DNA of 64,000 nt from Polyporus tsugae (Eukaryota > Basidiomycota > Agaricomycetes > Polyporales > Polyporaceae), in NCBI GenBank assembly GCA_024305745.1, contig JAHRBS010000001.1, positions 2,170,001-2,234,000 of the forward strand, in the 5' to 3' direction. This document shows, in pieces, positions 1-12,900 of the stretch (position 1 is the first letter of the stretch; each line of letters opens with the position of its first letter). A model generated the notes under the pieces. The model saw nothing but the letters and a program-made list of their open reading frames with translations, did no database searches and was not told the origin of the DNA. A program made the translations under genes and the position numbers.

Positions 1-650
1 GGAGCCGCGGAGAGCCGGCGACGATCCTCCGAGATGAGAGTGGAGGTCGACGATTCTGCTGAACGTTAGCCGAGACGCGTCATGAAGGATCCAAGAATGG
101 CGAACCCAGGAGTAAGCCAAGCACTGCAACAAGAAGATCAGTAGCATGAACGCTCCCCAATGCAAGCGGAAACGCACCCATCCGCCTCGATCACCAGAAC
201 ATCGTTGCGTGCAGTCACCACATCGCCAGGGACATTCCCAATGGCTTTGATGAGACCGCCGTCAAGGAAGGCGTCTCCGTGCAAGACCTCCGTCCCATCA
301 CTTCGACCCGTCCAGATAGTCGCATTGCGAATGAACACAGCCTCGGTATCAGGCTGGTATCTATCGGATTGAGAACGCAAGTGGAAGTCGGAAGGAGGTC
401 CCGGTCTGACGTGTAAGGACCGGCACTGTGCCAGAATCGACTCCGCGTCGAGAGGGATGGCCACGCCTCCAAGCTCCGACCCAAACAAACCAGAAGAGAG
501 GTAAAGAGTCGAGGTAGTCGCCAAGAAAACTAACAGCCCAAGAAGAGTGCTCCTCGGCCATAAGTTCCGGCTGCCCTTCACCGCGGTGTTACGCCGCCCT
601 ATCGGGGCTGGCAACGCAGCCGGCACTCCTTTGCGGCCAATAGTTTCCAT
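1..650 (-). CDS. Membrane-anchored amidohydrolase (metal-dependent hydrolase), 5' part only
   Basis: The N-terminal part of an amidohydrolase-superfamily enzyme that runs off the left edge. Exon 1 (650 to 178) encodes a short basic N-terminus, one hydrophobic segment at about residues 35-53 (a likely signal anchor), then the beta-sandwich start typical of the family (AVFIRNATIWTGR, then GLIKAIG). A 122-nt intron (177-56, GTGCGT...CAG) joins to exon 2, which reads IVDLHSHLGG. The D-x-H-x-H pair in this stretch is the first metal-binding motif of amidohydrolases. The substrate cannot be told, because the remaining metal ligands lie outside the window. Imidazolonepropionase-like and related composite-domain hydrolases share this layout. 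The ATG at 650 is the only reasonable start before the anchor. Confidence 0.8.
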
Positions 651-1310
651 GATTCAGCCGAAACCCCAACCTTTATGCGACTCTGCCACCCAATACACCA
701 GCAGCGAGAACGATGGTGGTGTCTGGATATGTAGCCGGGCCGTCGACGACCTTGTTACTCCTGCGAGCACGCACACCTTGACGTTAGCGTACTGTTGTTT
801 GGAGTAGACTCTGATTTTCATTCACCTGAAAACCGAGGGCGGGCACTTGCAGCTTCGAAGACCGAGTCGCGATAAGGCTCTCTGCGAACTCGAAAGTGCC
901 ACTGCACCAATCTTGTGGGGTCGGTGGGAAGTCGACGTCCTAAAGCGCCCAACAAAAATAGCTATAGCTTCGGGGATGGTCCGGAAGTTGGAAACAATAT
1001 CGAGTTGCACAAAAACGTTTATACATCACGATATCCTCAAGCTAGACACAACCAGGGGGCCCACCAACCTGTGCACGACGAAGGAACTGCAACTATATAT
1101 GGATAACTGTAACCCGTAGCACTAGCAATGAGGTATACGCTAAGATATTAGGCGTTAGCTGGAACGCACAATATGCTAGCCGGCATCGATGTAGGAGTAC
1201 TATGTAGTCTAGAGACGATGTAGACACGAAACTACAAAGGAAATGCAATTCGAAGAGGTCTTCACAGAGCAAATAGGAACGGGAAATTAAAACGAGACCA
1301 GCCATGGCCA
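651..1310. other. Intergenic region
   Basis: This stretch lies between the start of the amidohydrolase gene and the stop of the next minus-strand gene. It should hold the amidohydrolase promoter and the downstream gene's 3' end. I see no conserved reading frame, RNA gene or repeat in it. Confidence 0.5.
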
Positions 1311-4300
1311 TTAGGTAGACTTGACGAAGTACTTGCGAAGGTCGGGCTTGCCGCCCTCGCGAGACTTCAGCGTTGCGGCGCGTTGGTAGTGCACGCAGAA
1401 GGAAAGGCGTTGGATGGCCGCCTTCGCGCGTGAGCGGTCGAGATGGGCGGCACGAGTGTCCACTGTAGCAAAAGGATCATTAAGACATGGGCGCAGAGAC
1501 CGCGCACCCGAGCAGACGTACCAATTTTGCCATGAAGTAGGTCAAGCGATCTCGAGACTTGCTGAATCAAGGTCAGTTTTGGCTCCAGCTCCAGCTCCAG
1601 CTCCATGTCCATATCCATGTCCATGTCCTTGTCCTTGTCCCTGTCAGTGCCTTCCTCTGACTCCGGCTTCTTCGGCGGCTTCCGCGCTGCCCGTGTTTCC
1701 ATCACGGTGTACTCATCGATATCCGAGAGGGCCCGACTGAGTACGGACAGCCAGCACGTGAGATCATCGTAGTACCCCTCTTTGTTCGTGTTTCCCGAGA
1801 TGTCGAAGTGCTCACAAGAGCCTGACTCCGGCGTGAGAAGGACGATCACGGCCCACAAGTTAGGGAGGTGCTTCTGGTACCCGGTAGGCGAAGGTCCTGT
1901 GCCGAGAAGGAGCGATCGCGCCACACATCGTGCCATACGAACAGTTGACGCGGACGTGCCGGGGACGAAGGAGACGAGGATAGCTTGGTTCGGAGGCGAA
2001 AGGCTCTTTCCGAAGGCGACGAGCTTCTTGCACGCGTCGAGCTCTACCTGCTGCGCAAGGTCCATGGCTTGCTCGACGCTGTCGCAGGCCTTCCGAACCT
2101 CTGTCTGGAGATCCTCCGGGGTCGTAGGATCCATACCAACCAACACCATCGCAAGCAGGATGTCACTGAGCTCCTCGGTAGGGAAAGACCTGGTAACAGA
2201 CGTCAGTGGTTTGATTCTGTAGAAGAACAAGCATTCCGACGCTTACAGAGCGAAGGCGTCCACGAGAACAGCGAGACGATATATCTTCTCCTCTCGTTGC
2301 TCAACGTCAGAAGCTGCATTCAACGACTGGTCAGAGGAAGCAGTCCACCCATACTTTTCGAGAACCGTGGAGGAGGCTCCGAGGCGGTACAGAACACGCA
2401 GGACAGAAGCCAAGCAGAGCCCCGATCGACGCGAGCCCACGTGTGGAGCGAGTCGCACAAGCTGAGTGTACGCCAGGGTGGTCAAAGGTCGGCTAACGTT
2501 CGAGAACGCTGTAAATCAGACGTCAGTACAATTAAAAGTCATCAAGAACGAGAGAACGCACCTAAATCGACGAGCCAAGAGACGACAGCCGAGTAGTGCG
2601 GAGGAGTAAGGAACATGACGAGGCCAGATGTCAAGAGGGCGGAAACTTGTGCGACATCTATGGACGAGGACTGGACGTGAGACGCGCATATAGTCAGCTA
2701 AGACGGAAGACACGCACCGTTTTGCTCAGTAGCACGCTTCAGCAGCTGAAGCGCAGAGTGTTCAGACACGTCTACACCTGCCGTCAAGACAGGCAAGATC
2801 GACTCCACATCCATGCTCGCGTGACGATCAGTCTGGTCCAGAGGAGCCCAGAGAGGCACGCCAAGCGGCACCTGCTTCTGCTTTGCTAGCTCACGCGCCA
2901 TGTTCTCCTTCATATCTTTGGCCAAGATGTCGCTGACGGCATTTGACTTCTCGTGCTCGCCCTCGTCGTCGCTCCCGGCGAGACTCTTCCGCGATGACCT
3001 CTGCGACCCAGGGGGTCCGGTGATCGGCGAACTAGCCTTCGACATGCTCTTGCGGTTGCCGCGCAGCACTCTCAAGCCTCCCTCCCATGATTCTGTATCG
3101 CTGCCCGAACCATCCTCCTCCTCCTCCTCCTCCCCTTCCTCCATCTCCTGATGAAGGTCGGCTTTGAACTGGGCGAGGATCTCTTCGCCAGCGCGGACCG
3201 CAACCATACCCTTACCGGTCCGTTCCTCTCGCTTCTTCTCGCGCAGAAGGATATCGATTGGGATCTTCTTGCTTGGCTTGCGCGTTTCGGGGGGCGGAGT
3301 GGTCGGCCTTATCTTAGGCTTGTACGAGGGCGAGTTACGTCGGAGGTTGTATTTCTGAGTGGCTCCTGGTGCTGCAGCTACTGGAGTAGCCTTCGCGACC
3401 CTACAGAGACCGAGGACGTTAATATAGGGCTTCAGCGGTCGTGAAAACGGGAAGACCTACGCTTTTGCTGTGCCCTTGCCTTTCGTCTGCTTGATGAGGG
3501 TAACAACGTCCTCGTCGCAGCTGCTATCGGAGTCGTCGTCGCACAGCGCATCCAAGTCAATGGGCGGTTGTTCTGGGCTCGAGTGTACTGACGCATACGC
3601 GCGCGCTTTGATGTCCGCAATGAGTTTCGCTGTCTTGCTCGCCTCGTCCAGCGCCTCGACCGCTCGAGGCGTTTCCTGCTCAGGCTCCTGGCCCATGTCT
3701 GTATCGCTCGACGGAGGCGACGTTAAGGAGCAGAATACTTCAGAAGGAGATGCGTCAGGGATCGAAGAATTGCGTTGTAGCGGCTCGCGGTCGGGCCGGG
3801 AGACCGAGGTGGCTTGAGTAGATGTGGACGACGCTATTGTCAAGCTGGACGCTTTGGGACACGCTCGGAGGTCCACTCCCTTCGCAGAGCATGGCGAGTG
3901 AGGATACTGATGATTACTGACGCGTCCCTCGGTGAGAGGCGTCTCCGGCACACCCTCGTGGGGTGGCAATGAGTCGAAGTCGACATCCATTGAGATCTCG
4001 CTGAGCTCCGAGAAGGGAGAGGAAGGGATGGATGCAGGTGGAGACGCCGAGCGGCTGGGTTGGTTAGCTAAGGTCTCCTTTCTCCATTTGTCAACGCTCT
4101 CCTGAACAGAGACAGGGTCCTTCCTGACGGGGGTCCTAGGCAAAGTGAGTTCTTGCTCGTCCGATTGACTGGTGGGGACGAACTGGTTGTCGTCCAAATC
4201 CGTGTCATGGACTGAACTCGGTGGGAGCGGGGTGAGGTCGGAGACCGGGGAGGAGAGGCGCAGCTTCTTATAGGAAGGGGTACGCTCGTCCTTGCCAGCG

Positions 4301-4764
4301 ACTGAAAGATTGTTGTCCTTGGGTAAGAGAGGACGCTGCTGACGTGAAGACTGACCTGTAGCATGGGACGATGCCGGGTCGACCGCGATACGAGGTATAT
4401 GCACCACCTCCCGGGAGCGCTCCGCGTCCGCGTCGGAGGGTGGGGAGAACTTGCGCTTCAACGAAGGGTTCCTAGCTTGAGCGGACATTGTGGTTTTGGA
4501 GGTAGATGAAATGGAAGGAGAAGCAGAGTTAGAAGATGCTTTTAGCCGGAGACTCCTTTTGGGAGGCGGGGGGATCTCGACGCAGTCCATGGCAGCGCGT
4601 CCAACGCGTGGAGGGAGCTTTGTGGAGGTAGCTTTCTGTGGCCGCTGGGATTTTGCTGCAGTGTCCATGGACGCGGAGGGCAACTCCTGAGAGGACCGGG
4701 AGGATGGGTCGCTTGTCTTCGGTACAGATGTGAAGGATAGCTTGGTCTGTTTAAGGTTCTTCAT
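1311..4764 (-). CDS. Unassigned nuclear protein, disordered N-terminus and helical C-terminus (possible Nse6/SLF2-like)
   Basis: A six-exon model reads through cleanly: exon 1 from 4764 to about 3461, then exons resuming near 3396, 2682, 2489, 2228 and 1468, with the stop TAA at 1311-1313. Residues 1-430 are low-complexity Ser/Pro with many SP/TP sites. They start with KQTKLSF, which resembles a PCNA-box/Mgs-type motif. Next comes a basic stretch (KIPIDILLREKKREERTGKG), then an acidic tract and about 350 residues of predicted helices. A repeat-rich charged linker sits near the end (1581-1645). I do not recognise the family with certainty. A disordered N-terminus followed by a helical domain recalls the Smc5/6-associated Nse6/SLF2 (CANIN) family, but this is a weak guess. 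It may be any fungal chromatin protein. Confidence 0.6.
1581..1645 (-). repeat. Coding microsatellite (charged dipeptide repeats)
   Basis: Hexanucleotide-like repeats (CTCCAG, then TCCATG/TCCATA, then TCCTTG on the plus strand) encode, on the minus strand, runs of Lys-Asp, Met-Asp and Glu-Leu dipeptides inside the C-terminal part of the gene at 1311-4764. The unit length of 6 keeps the frame when copy number changes. Confidence 0.8.
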
Positions 4765-5149
4765 ATTGGTGAAGAGCGCAGTAGTGCCACTAGCCGGGGA
4801 TCGACGAATCGGTGAGTTGAGAGAAGGCGATGGGCTAATCGCTGTGAGCCTGCGTAGCGTAAGGTATGATGTGCGAGTCAGCTGGGAAAGCTCTGGAGGG
4901 ATGGCGCGGACTGGCAGAGCTGCAGCGTTGTCGTGGTTCAGAGCAACGAGCGCGCAACAACCACATTAACGCGACTCCGCGGTGTGACGCCGTGATCGTA
5001 ACGCGAACGTGATATCGTGTCACACCCATGCCGGCAGGACCCCGGGGACGTTACCATGGTCAAGGGCGCGTGTGCCTCCCCGGCTGCGAGCACACACGAC
5101 GTCTGGCGGGCGCGCTGCTTCTCCGACTACGACCGTACACATACATGAC
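4765..5149. other. Divergent intergenic region
   Basis: This 385-bp stretch separates two start codons pointing away from each other and should hold both promoters. It is GC-rich, and I see no clear TATA element or repeat. Confidence 0.5.
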
Positions 5150-6100
5150 ATGCCTATGCGCCATGCCCAGCGGAAGCATATCATACACTCCGTACGTCTT
5201 ACCAGTCCCATAACATGGAGGCCATAGCTCACCATGCACCACACTGCAGCTTAATTCACTCCTCTACCAGTTGCATACAATCTCCTTCCTCCTCTCACCG
5301 AGACTCTGGCCATTACTATGTCGCATCGCAACTCAATTCCAGTTCTCTCGACCGCGTGACATCGACCCTCAACGATCGCTTCGGTTCTGGTTCATTCTCG
5401 TCGTCCTCGTCAACCTCCAGAGCTTCTATAATCACATCTTCAGAGGACCGGCGGAGGAGAGGTCCATCGTCCTCGATTTCGTGGGTCTTGGTGAGTAGGA
5501 GTCCACTTGTGTTAAGCGTATTTGTGCTAGACAGGTCTCCTAGCCCACAGGCCATCGAAGACCTTCCTCCTCTGCCTTGATTCTTCCATTGTCTTCCTCG
5601 AATTCATCCTCATCACCATCGCATTTGAGACGTCCTTCGTCCTCGCATCACCACCGGATACCCCGGACCCGCTCCAACCAGATCCTATACCCCCGACATC
5701 CGTTTCGCCCCTCCCCATCGACGGTTCAGACACCAAGCCACTCGCTTCGACAGCCACCTCGTACGAGAACGATCCCGAGTACATTGTTGACATTCGACTA
5801 CGCCCGCTCCTCCAACGGCTGAGAAATCCTCCCACACCTCCCCCGCCACAACAAACTAGTCTCAATGAAGAGCTACTCCCGCTCCCCAACACCACTTCCT
5901 TTCAACTCTCGCAGAGCATAAACATGCTTGTCCGCGCCCAAGCACGGATGCGTGAGCGTGCAGCTCGGACCGCGGAAAATCAGCGGGCCAACCGATCTGC
6001 AGGCGAGTCCCAGAGAATGAGAGAGCGGCAGCCGGGTGAAGCGCGGGATGAGAGGAGGGTTCCTGGAGGGTTGGGTGGAGAAGGGGAGGATGATACATGA
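5150..6100 (+). CDS. DUF1746 membrane protein (Dsc4-like, Dsc E3 ubiquitin ligase complex)
   Basis: Three exons: 5150-5191, 5250-5490 and 5544-6100. Joined, they read MPMRHAQRKHIIHS, LNSLLYQLHTISFLLSP, then a hydrophobic segment (FWFILVVLVNLQSFYNHIF), the signature ERSIVLDFVGLAHRPSKTFL, and a second membrane segment. This is the order of the fungal DUF1746 domain. In fission yeast that domain defines Dsc4, a subunit of the Golgi/endosomal Dsc ubiquitin ligase that activates the sterol-sensing SREBP factor; that role is inferred from family membership. The C-terminal 130 residues are Pro- and Arg-rich and probably cytosolic. The start ATG at 5150 is chosen because the first exon encodes the conserved AQRKHIIHS. 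ATG 5156 is an alternative. The gene converges on the next one with 115 bp between stops. Confidence 0.85.
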
Positions 6101-6215
6101 TGTTGGCGTGATGCACCTCGGCATTTATTGTTGAGCAATGTGGTGATCATAATGTTTTCTCGCATGCGGATACAACATGACAGTAGACCCCCGCTCGCCT
6201 GCGAGGAATCGTGCA

Positions 6216-6475
6216 TTACCATTTCCGCTTCATCTGGAACGGACGTGGAGATGAATGAGATTCGATATGCGTAGAGGAATAAGTGCATCTCTCACCGCCT
6301 CACGCATGCATCTTCCGAACTTCTCAAACTCCTCCTTGCACGTATCCTTTTGGACATCCATGTACGTCGCCAGAATACACTTGCCATAAGTTGACGCTGC
6401 CGCGGAGCAAGTAGTCGTGGAGTGTAGCGCGAGACGGCGGAGGGGCGTGGACGTGGTCTTCGAGACAGGTTGCAT
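6216..6475 (-). CDS. Twin CX9C mitochondrial protein, NDUFAF8-like complex I assembly factor
   Basis: Two exons (6475-6296 and 6233-6216) give a 65-residue protein. It contains CSAAASTYGKC and CKEEFEKFGRC. Both are exact C-x9-C pairs, the helix-hairpin-helix (CHCH) fold oxidised in the mitochondrial intermembrane space by the Mia40 pathway. The spacing, the AYGKC-like first pair and the KD-C-x-x-EF second pair fit NDUFAF8 (C17orf89), which works with NDUFAF5 in complex I assembly. The tiny last exon encodes only MKRKW and the stop. Longer upstream starts in the same frame exist but would add an unconserved leader, so ATG 6475 was preferred. Another small CHCH protein cannot be excluded. Confidence 0.75.
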
Positions 6476-6929
6476 TGTCAAGACCAAACGTGCCGTCCTA
6501 AATAAAGAAGAGGGGGTTGGGCTGCGCAATAGAGAGGAAGTGGGCAATTGCGGGGACACAGAGGGTGTGTAAGTCGGCTGTGTCGACAGGCTCAGGCTAA
6601 AGCTGAGAACAAATTGAACCGACCTCAAGGATTCGGAAATTGTCTTCATGGGCGCTTCCTGTCCACACTTCCTTCGCTCACTGGCCAGAGCGAGTTGCCT
6701 TGCCTGCTGGCTGCTCACTGGTTGCCCCTGGTGCTACTCTCCCCGCGACTGGGCTTCTCGTGCTGGCTTTACGGCCAACTCCCCAGCTTTCCTGCTAGCA
6801 ATCTGTTCCGAACCACACTTGGAGAGCATCGAGGACGTGCCGAGCGCGACTGGTACCCCTACTGTCTCGAATCCATACCCAGGCTCAGTGGACAGTCTCG
6901 TCGGAAATTCTGGAGGTCTTTGACGCACT
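6476..6929. other. Divergent intergenic region
   Basis: 454 bp between the starts of the CHCH gene (minus) and the CSF1-like gene (plus), presumably holding both promoters. No motif or repeat stands out. Confidence 0.5.
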
Positions 6930-9900
6930 ATGCTGAACGCCGTATTACTCGTTGTATGCGTTTGCATACTACTGTGCCTTATATTCTACCTATTCTACTG
7001 GAACCGTTTCTTCGCCTTCGCCTTCAGCATAATCCTCCGGCTCCTGCTATGGAATCAGGGAGAGTCCAGCATATGGGTTCAAGTTGGTGCGTCTTTGCCG
7101 CTATGTTGTGGACATCATGGGTGTTCAGACTCGTGAGTTACAGGAGCAATCCACTTCTCGACCCTCGCGGGACGCATTCTCATCAAGGACCTCCGCTACC
7201 ACTCAAGCAACCAGACGTTCCGCATCGTCAAGCTCCAGCTCTCGTGGAGGTACTGGATCCGACGACCTGCGGAAGAAGAGGACCTGAGCCATGCCCGTGT
7301 CATCGGAGAGGCCGCGAACCGCAAGGGCAGCTCGCCTCTCGCATGCCGGGTGCACGTATCCATACAGGGTCTCGAATGGCACATGTACAACAGAATCCCA
7401 TCGTTTGACAACATTGTGTCGCAGTTGGACGCTGGCCTGCCTGCTACCCCTGCTGCCACGCCCATGCCTGGTAGTGCCGCGTCTGTTCGGAAGGTGTTTA
7501 GTCGGACGTCCGTGTTCCACGATTGTACGTCTCTTATCTCGTTGGGCTGCGGTCTACTCGCACTTACCGTTCCATATAGCGTATGTTATGGGGGCTCCGG
7601 TATCCTTGGCATCCTCCATTTACAAGCATACCCCGACGTTCGTTAAGCGATGCGTTGCCTGGGTACAGAGTCAACTACCAAGCCTCGACCCCAAGCATCT
7701 CCTCCCCATCAGCATCGAGGTGACGAGAGGCGCAATCACCATCGGGAACGCATCTACGCCCAACTTGCTCGTTGCAGAGTTCCGGCGGGCCGAGGGCACG
7801 TACGGCGTCGTGGAGGCGCGTTCCAAACACGACCTCTACAAGCAAGTCTTCAACGTTACGCTGCAGAACCCCTCTCTGTCCTACGTGGAGAACGACAGGT
7901 ACACAAGTCCCATGCTCGATGTTGGACGCATGACGCACGGGCGCATTAACCGATCTGGCAACACACCTCTCCCGCGCGCCTCGTACCTCTCCTTCGATAC
8001 TTTCAAGAAGGTCTGGCAAGACCTCGAGATGCGGAAGTGGTTGTCTGGGTTTGACCGCTCGTCGAAGGCTTCGCATCATAACGTGTTGGCGCCGCATTCG
8101 ACGTCGTGGGTGAGGCGTAAACCTCAGAAGAGCATGGACGAAGAGACACCGCTCGGTGCCGATTTGGCGACGCTGGAGTATGCGATCGAGCGCAAGGTCC
8201 TGGAGGCGTCAGCTCTGGAGTTGCTGTATTATGCCGATGTTGTCGGGGTTGTGCCTGCTCCCGCCGATGAACAAGCTGGTCAAGCTGAGAGTCTCGACCC
8301 GTTCGATATCGGCAACGGCGATCTTCCACCCGAGTGGGGTATTGACCTCGTCGTCCGTGGTGGTTTCATTCGTTACGGTCCTTGGGCAGACCGCCAACGG
8401 TATGGCCTCTCAATCATAGACGATGTTCATGTGGTTGACAACCTACGCTTTAGGGTGGTTCTTCAACATGCGTTTTTCCCGCCTACATTTGCGAACGCAG
8501 CACCCACACCTCGCCTCAAGCCCGGAGATACGCGCGTATGGACTGGGATGAAGGTGTTCATTGAGCTCAGAGATGGAGTCTCGCTTCTTATCCCATTTCG
8601 TGAAGCGTCCAAGGTGCGTCTTGAAGTACTCGAGTTATGATCGCTTATCTTACGTTTCTGAAAAGAACTGGCAATGGGACGGCAAAGTCGACGTAGCGGA
8701 TAGACCGAGGAAACGCGAGGCCGCTTCTATTCATCTCCGCGCCGGCGATAGTTCGACGATCAGCTATATTGTTCCTATGATTGCCTCCTCACAAGGCTAC
8801 CTTTCTATGCTTGAGGTACACCTGGACACGGTCACAGTCACATCGAGCTTGAACGATATCCGTTTACTCACCGCGGAGTCCTGTCGAGTAAGTGTTTCCT
8901 AAGGAGATACGCATAGGTGCCACCAAGGGTCTCGCTGACCAACCACACAGATTCGTAGCCACCTCCCAGCTCCGCTGAAGTGGAATGGGCTGAGACAGTG
9001 GACGTTTGCTGTTTCCCTTCGCCAGCCATGTTTCTACTTGCTGCGCGACCACATTAACATGTTCACCGACCTAGGAAAAGACTGGAGTTCAGGACCGCCA
9101 ACCGACAATAACCTCTTCGTGCCGATGATCTACGTCATCGACCTGGACATGCACAACTACGCGATCAACCTCTATGTCAACGACCACAATATCATCGACA
9201 AGCCTCTCATCAAGGAAGACAACGGTCAGTCATGCCTCGCATCCACTTTTCAGAATCTCGCTGACTACTTTGGCAGCGCTCCTAACTCTACGAGGAACTC
9301 ACTTTACGCTCGGTGCCCGCATGCCATTCATCAAGTACCGACCGGAAGCATCAACTGTGTCCTTCTGGCTTGAGGTTCCCGACCTCTTCATCGACCTGTC
9401 ACTCCCACGATGGAATATCTTCAGCCTCCATGCTACTCCAGACCGGGGTCAGGTCGGGCGCATCGGCATGCTGAATATGAGCGGTTCATATCGTTACTTC
9501 GCCCACGTGAAGCCCGAAAATGTGGACCAGCTCAAGCTCGAGTTCGTTGGTCGGGACGTCGTCTACAAGGCATTTGGATGGACGATCCGGCACTTCATGA
9601 TCATGCGAGACAACTACTTCGGCTCGTTCACTCACTTCTCTACGCTCACGGAGTACTTGAACAAGCGGAAGACCGGCCAGCCGCTCGGAGACCCGATCCA
9701 ATTGCAGTATCGCGAGGGCCAGGTGGATGACATCCGCTCGTATTCCCTTGGACAGAATTGCTGAGATCTTCGCAGTCGAACGCCATGCAGGTTGCTTTGA
9801 GTCTGGAGGTGGACAACGGACTGATCGTTGTTCCCGCCGGACTCCCCGGGTATGAGAAGTGCATCGCCGAATATGCCCACAACTCCCCTGAAGACTTGGG

Positions 9901-12900
9901 TCCGTGTTTGATGCTCTCCCTCCCCGCTCTGCAGGTGCACTTGAGGACGAATGACTATTACATGGGTATGCTCCCCTAGCTGTTTAAGATTGGTACATGG
10001 CTGACCGAGGCGCAGAAATGTCGCTCAACGTCGACACCATCACTGGACGTCTCAGCGATCACTGTTATAACGCTTCTGTGTTCTCCACCTCCAACCATTT
10101 TGGGACGAGAAGGGAGAAGATCATTGTCGATGGCCTTGACGTCACTGCAAATCGACTGTTTGGGCATCGTCCAGCCACCTCGACATACGTCTGTATTTGG
10201 GAGATTCATGTCGGAGACGTTAAGGCCGCCCTCAACGCCTACGAAGCGCGAATCTTATCTGCAGTTGGATCATCATTTGGACTCAACTTTTCGGACCCTG
10301 TCAACTCTCCGGCGAAGGAATATGCGATCCCGGTGGATCCCGATGGTACGTCAACAAATGCTCGTCTCGTAAGGTATCCGATCAAATATTGCGACAGTGA
10401 CGTTCCTGAAGGTTCAAGTTGACACCGTGAATGCAGTGTGGTCGGTTGAGGGCGCTGCGGTGGAATTCACGCTTCCCAGGGGATTGAGGCTTGACTCTAA
10501 CGATCTTGCCGGGATGATGTTCCGCAAGGTTACAGGTATACGATTGCCAGAAGCGACTGCAAAACTGCTCCTCGCGTCCAAGCAAGACCGAACGCGGTGG
10601 CTTGAGGCGGCCGATGTTCATTTCGACGCCGATATTGACATATATTCCTCGCCTCCTGGGTGGCGTGAGTCAGCGCGGCTGCAAACAGAGTTCATCGCCG
10701 CACAAGATGCAATCACAGGACGAGCCAAGGTCCTGTATACGTCTGAAGACCCATCAGATCCTGCTCAGCGGCTCCGACCGGGTATGACCTGTATCGTTCA
10801 CCTTGTTTGCGACTAACTTGCATTCTAGGACGAGGAATCCTCGACAACGACTTCTACCTCCCGCAGATCAGGATTCCAAGACTGTATCCGGTAAAAGCAG
10901 CACAAGAACACCTCACTGTGCCCATGCCAACTTTGCGGGAAGACCTGTCGGAATCAGATGCAGAGCCTCTTTCCGAGGCCGTACGCGATGCCCGTGTTGC
11001 GTACGTGAAGTCCTTCAGTCTTCCCTTCACGTTCTAAAAGCGCTTATCCAGCGACCTCCGCCCGACCAATATCGCGATCGAGGTGTTGAGTGATGGGGAT
11101 CAAGACTTCACGAGTGGTGACGAATCGGACGAACACGACTCAACAGACTATAACACCGACTACGACGACGCCTTGGACGGTACGTTTCAGGGTTCGTACG
11201 AATCCAGGTGACTTGTTTTCTAACAACAACAACAGATGGTTTGGCGGAGGCTCCGTGGCCTTCGGTAAATCAATATAGTGGTTATTGCCGACACTACGAA
11301 GGACACTCCATTTCTCGTCCATCCCGATGGGCTATATCGCCGTTCACGCGTACACGGGTTAGTGGCTCATGCTATCACACACCGTTCGACAGCTCACCAA
11401 AGCGTTTCATAGGACATGGTTCGCATCGCTCGGAGCTCTTCCGATCACTCATTGCACGGAGATGTAGTCCCTGCATCTTTGTTCGCCGCCACCTGGAATG
11501 CCGCAGCCGATGATGATGTTGAAGACTTCGACAAGACCACCTATCGTCTTCATTCGAAGCACGGCGTTCACTTATGGGCGACTCCCTTGATCTTGCCCGC
11601 GGTTAGCCAGCTGTTGATGGACCTCAATGCTACTGTATGTGTCTCGCTTCCAACAAAGGTACTATTGCCTCAAACCCGCATTTACAGACACCCAACCCGG
11701 AGCTCCGGGTCGACTCATTGACCATACAATACGTCAAGGCATTCAAGTCCCGTCCGGGCTCGCCAGACACTGTTACTACATTCGATATCCAGATCCCCTC
11801 TGTGGAGATTTGCACGCTACAGTTAGTGCACGCACCCACTCTGCTCGGGGCCGCGAACAAGGGTGGCGCAAGGAAGGCATCCCAGTCCGGCGAGCCTTAC
11901 ACTACCGTGGTCGAGCTTCTCACAAGAGGGTTGCACCTGCGTGGGCGGTCATCATCAGGGCCAAATCGATCCCCTCAGAATGACATATCTGGGACTTTCA
12001 CGTCGCTATCAGCAGCACTCCTGTCGAAGGCGGTGTCTAGAGGTTCATACAGGCAGAACCCCGACAAGCTGTGCTACGTAGAAATTGGGCCGAGCTTTGC
12101 TTCGGCCATACGTCCTAAGGTTGCAGTCTCCCTCGGCGTCATCTCTTCGGGTATCGGACATCCCGCTCCGGATTATCTATTCGCAACATCAGTCGTCCTC
12201 GCGAAAACCCTGTTGGGCATTGTGAGCGCGCAGAAGCAAGCTGGAGCTTCCGTCACTGTATCAGATCGACAACTCATCCATAGCATCCTTATCTATTCGC
12301 ACCAGAGGGCAGTCATTGATCCACTATCCACCATTCAACCTTCGTTCCTCATCCAGCACGGTCTCCCCGACAAGCTCCGCAAAGACGTGGCCTTCAAGTT
12401 TTTGGTCTACCTGCGAAACTGTCTACGGCTCATAGATGACCACGAGCGTCAGACTATTCCCACTTTACAGCCAGACGTCTCCGTCGACGAGGTCATTGAC
12501 GTCCAGACGCAGTGGTATAGCCTCGCCGGAGATGACGACTCGTGGAGTCTATCGCAGCAAGCCCTTCTACAGGAGCTGCTCGGCGGTCGCCGGGAGGTAG
12601 ATGTGCCTCCCAAGACTGCTTTCTGGGAGTCTCTCTACGATTCGATAACATTCTCTTTAGCTGGTACGCGCCTATCTCTACGACATCCCGCCGAATCTGT
12701 GGAAAGCAATTTCGTCTCCGGCCTAATCAATGTCGCGCTTCATCAGCAACCCGGGGACCTCGTGCAGCCTATCACATGGATACCGGGGAAGGTTCACCCC
12801 ACTTTGTCGGCAAGGGATAGGGAGCGTCGTGGCGTACTTCGTGTTTCTCTAGCGGTCTCTCTGGACCATATCTTCTCCACGGTACACCCTCAGTTGGTCG

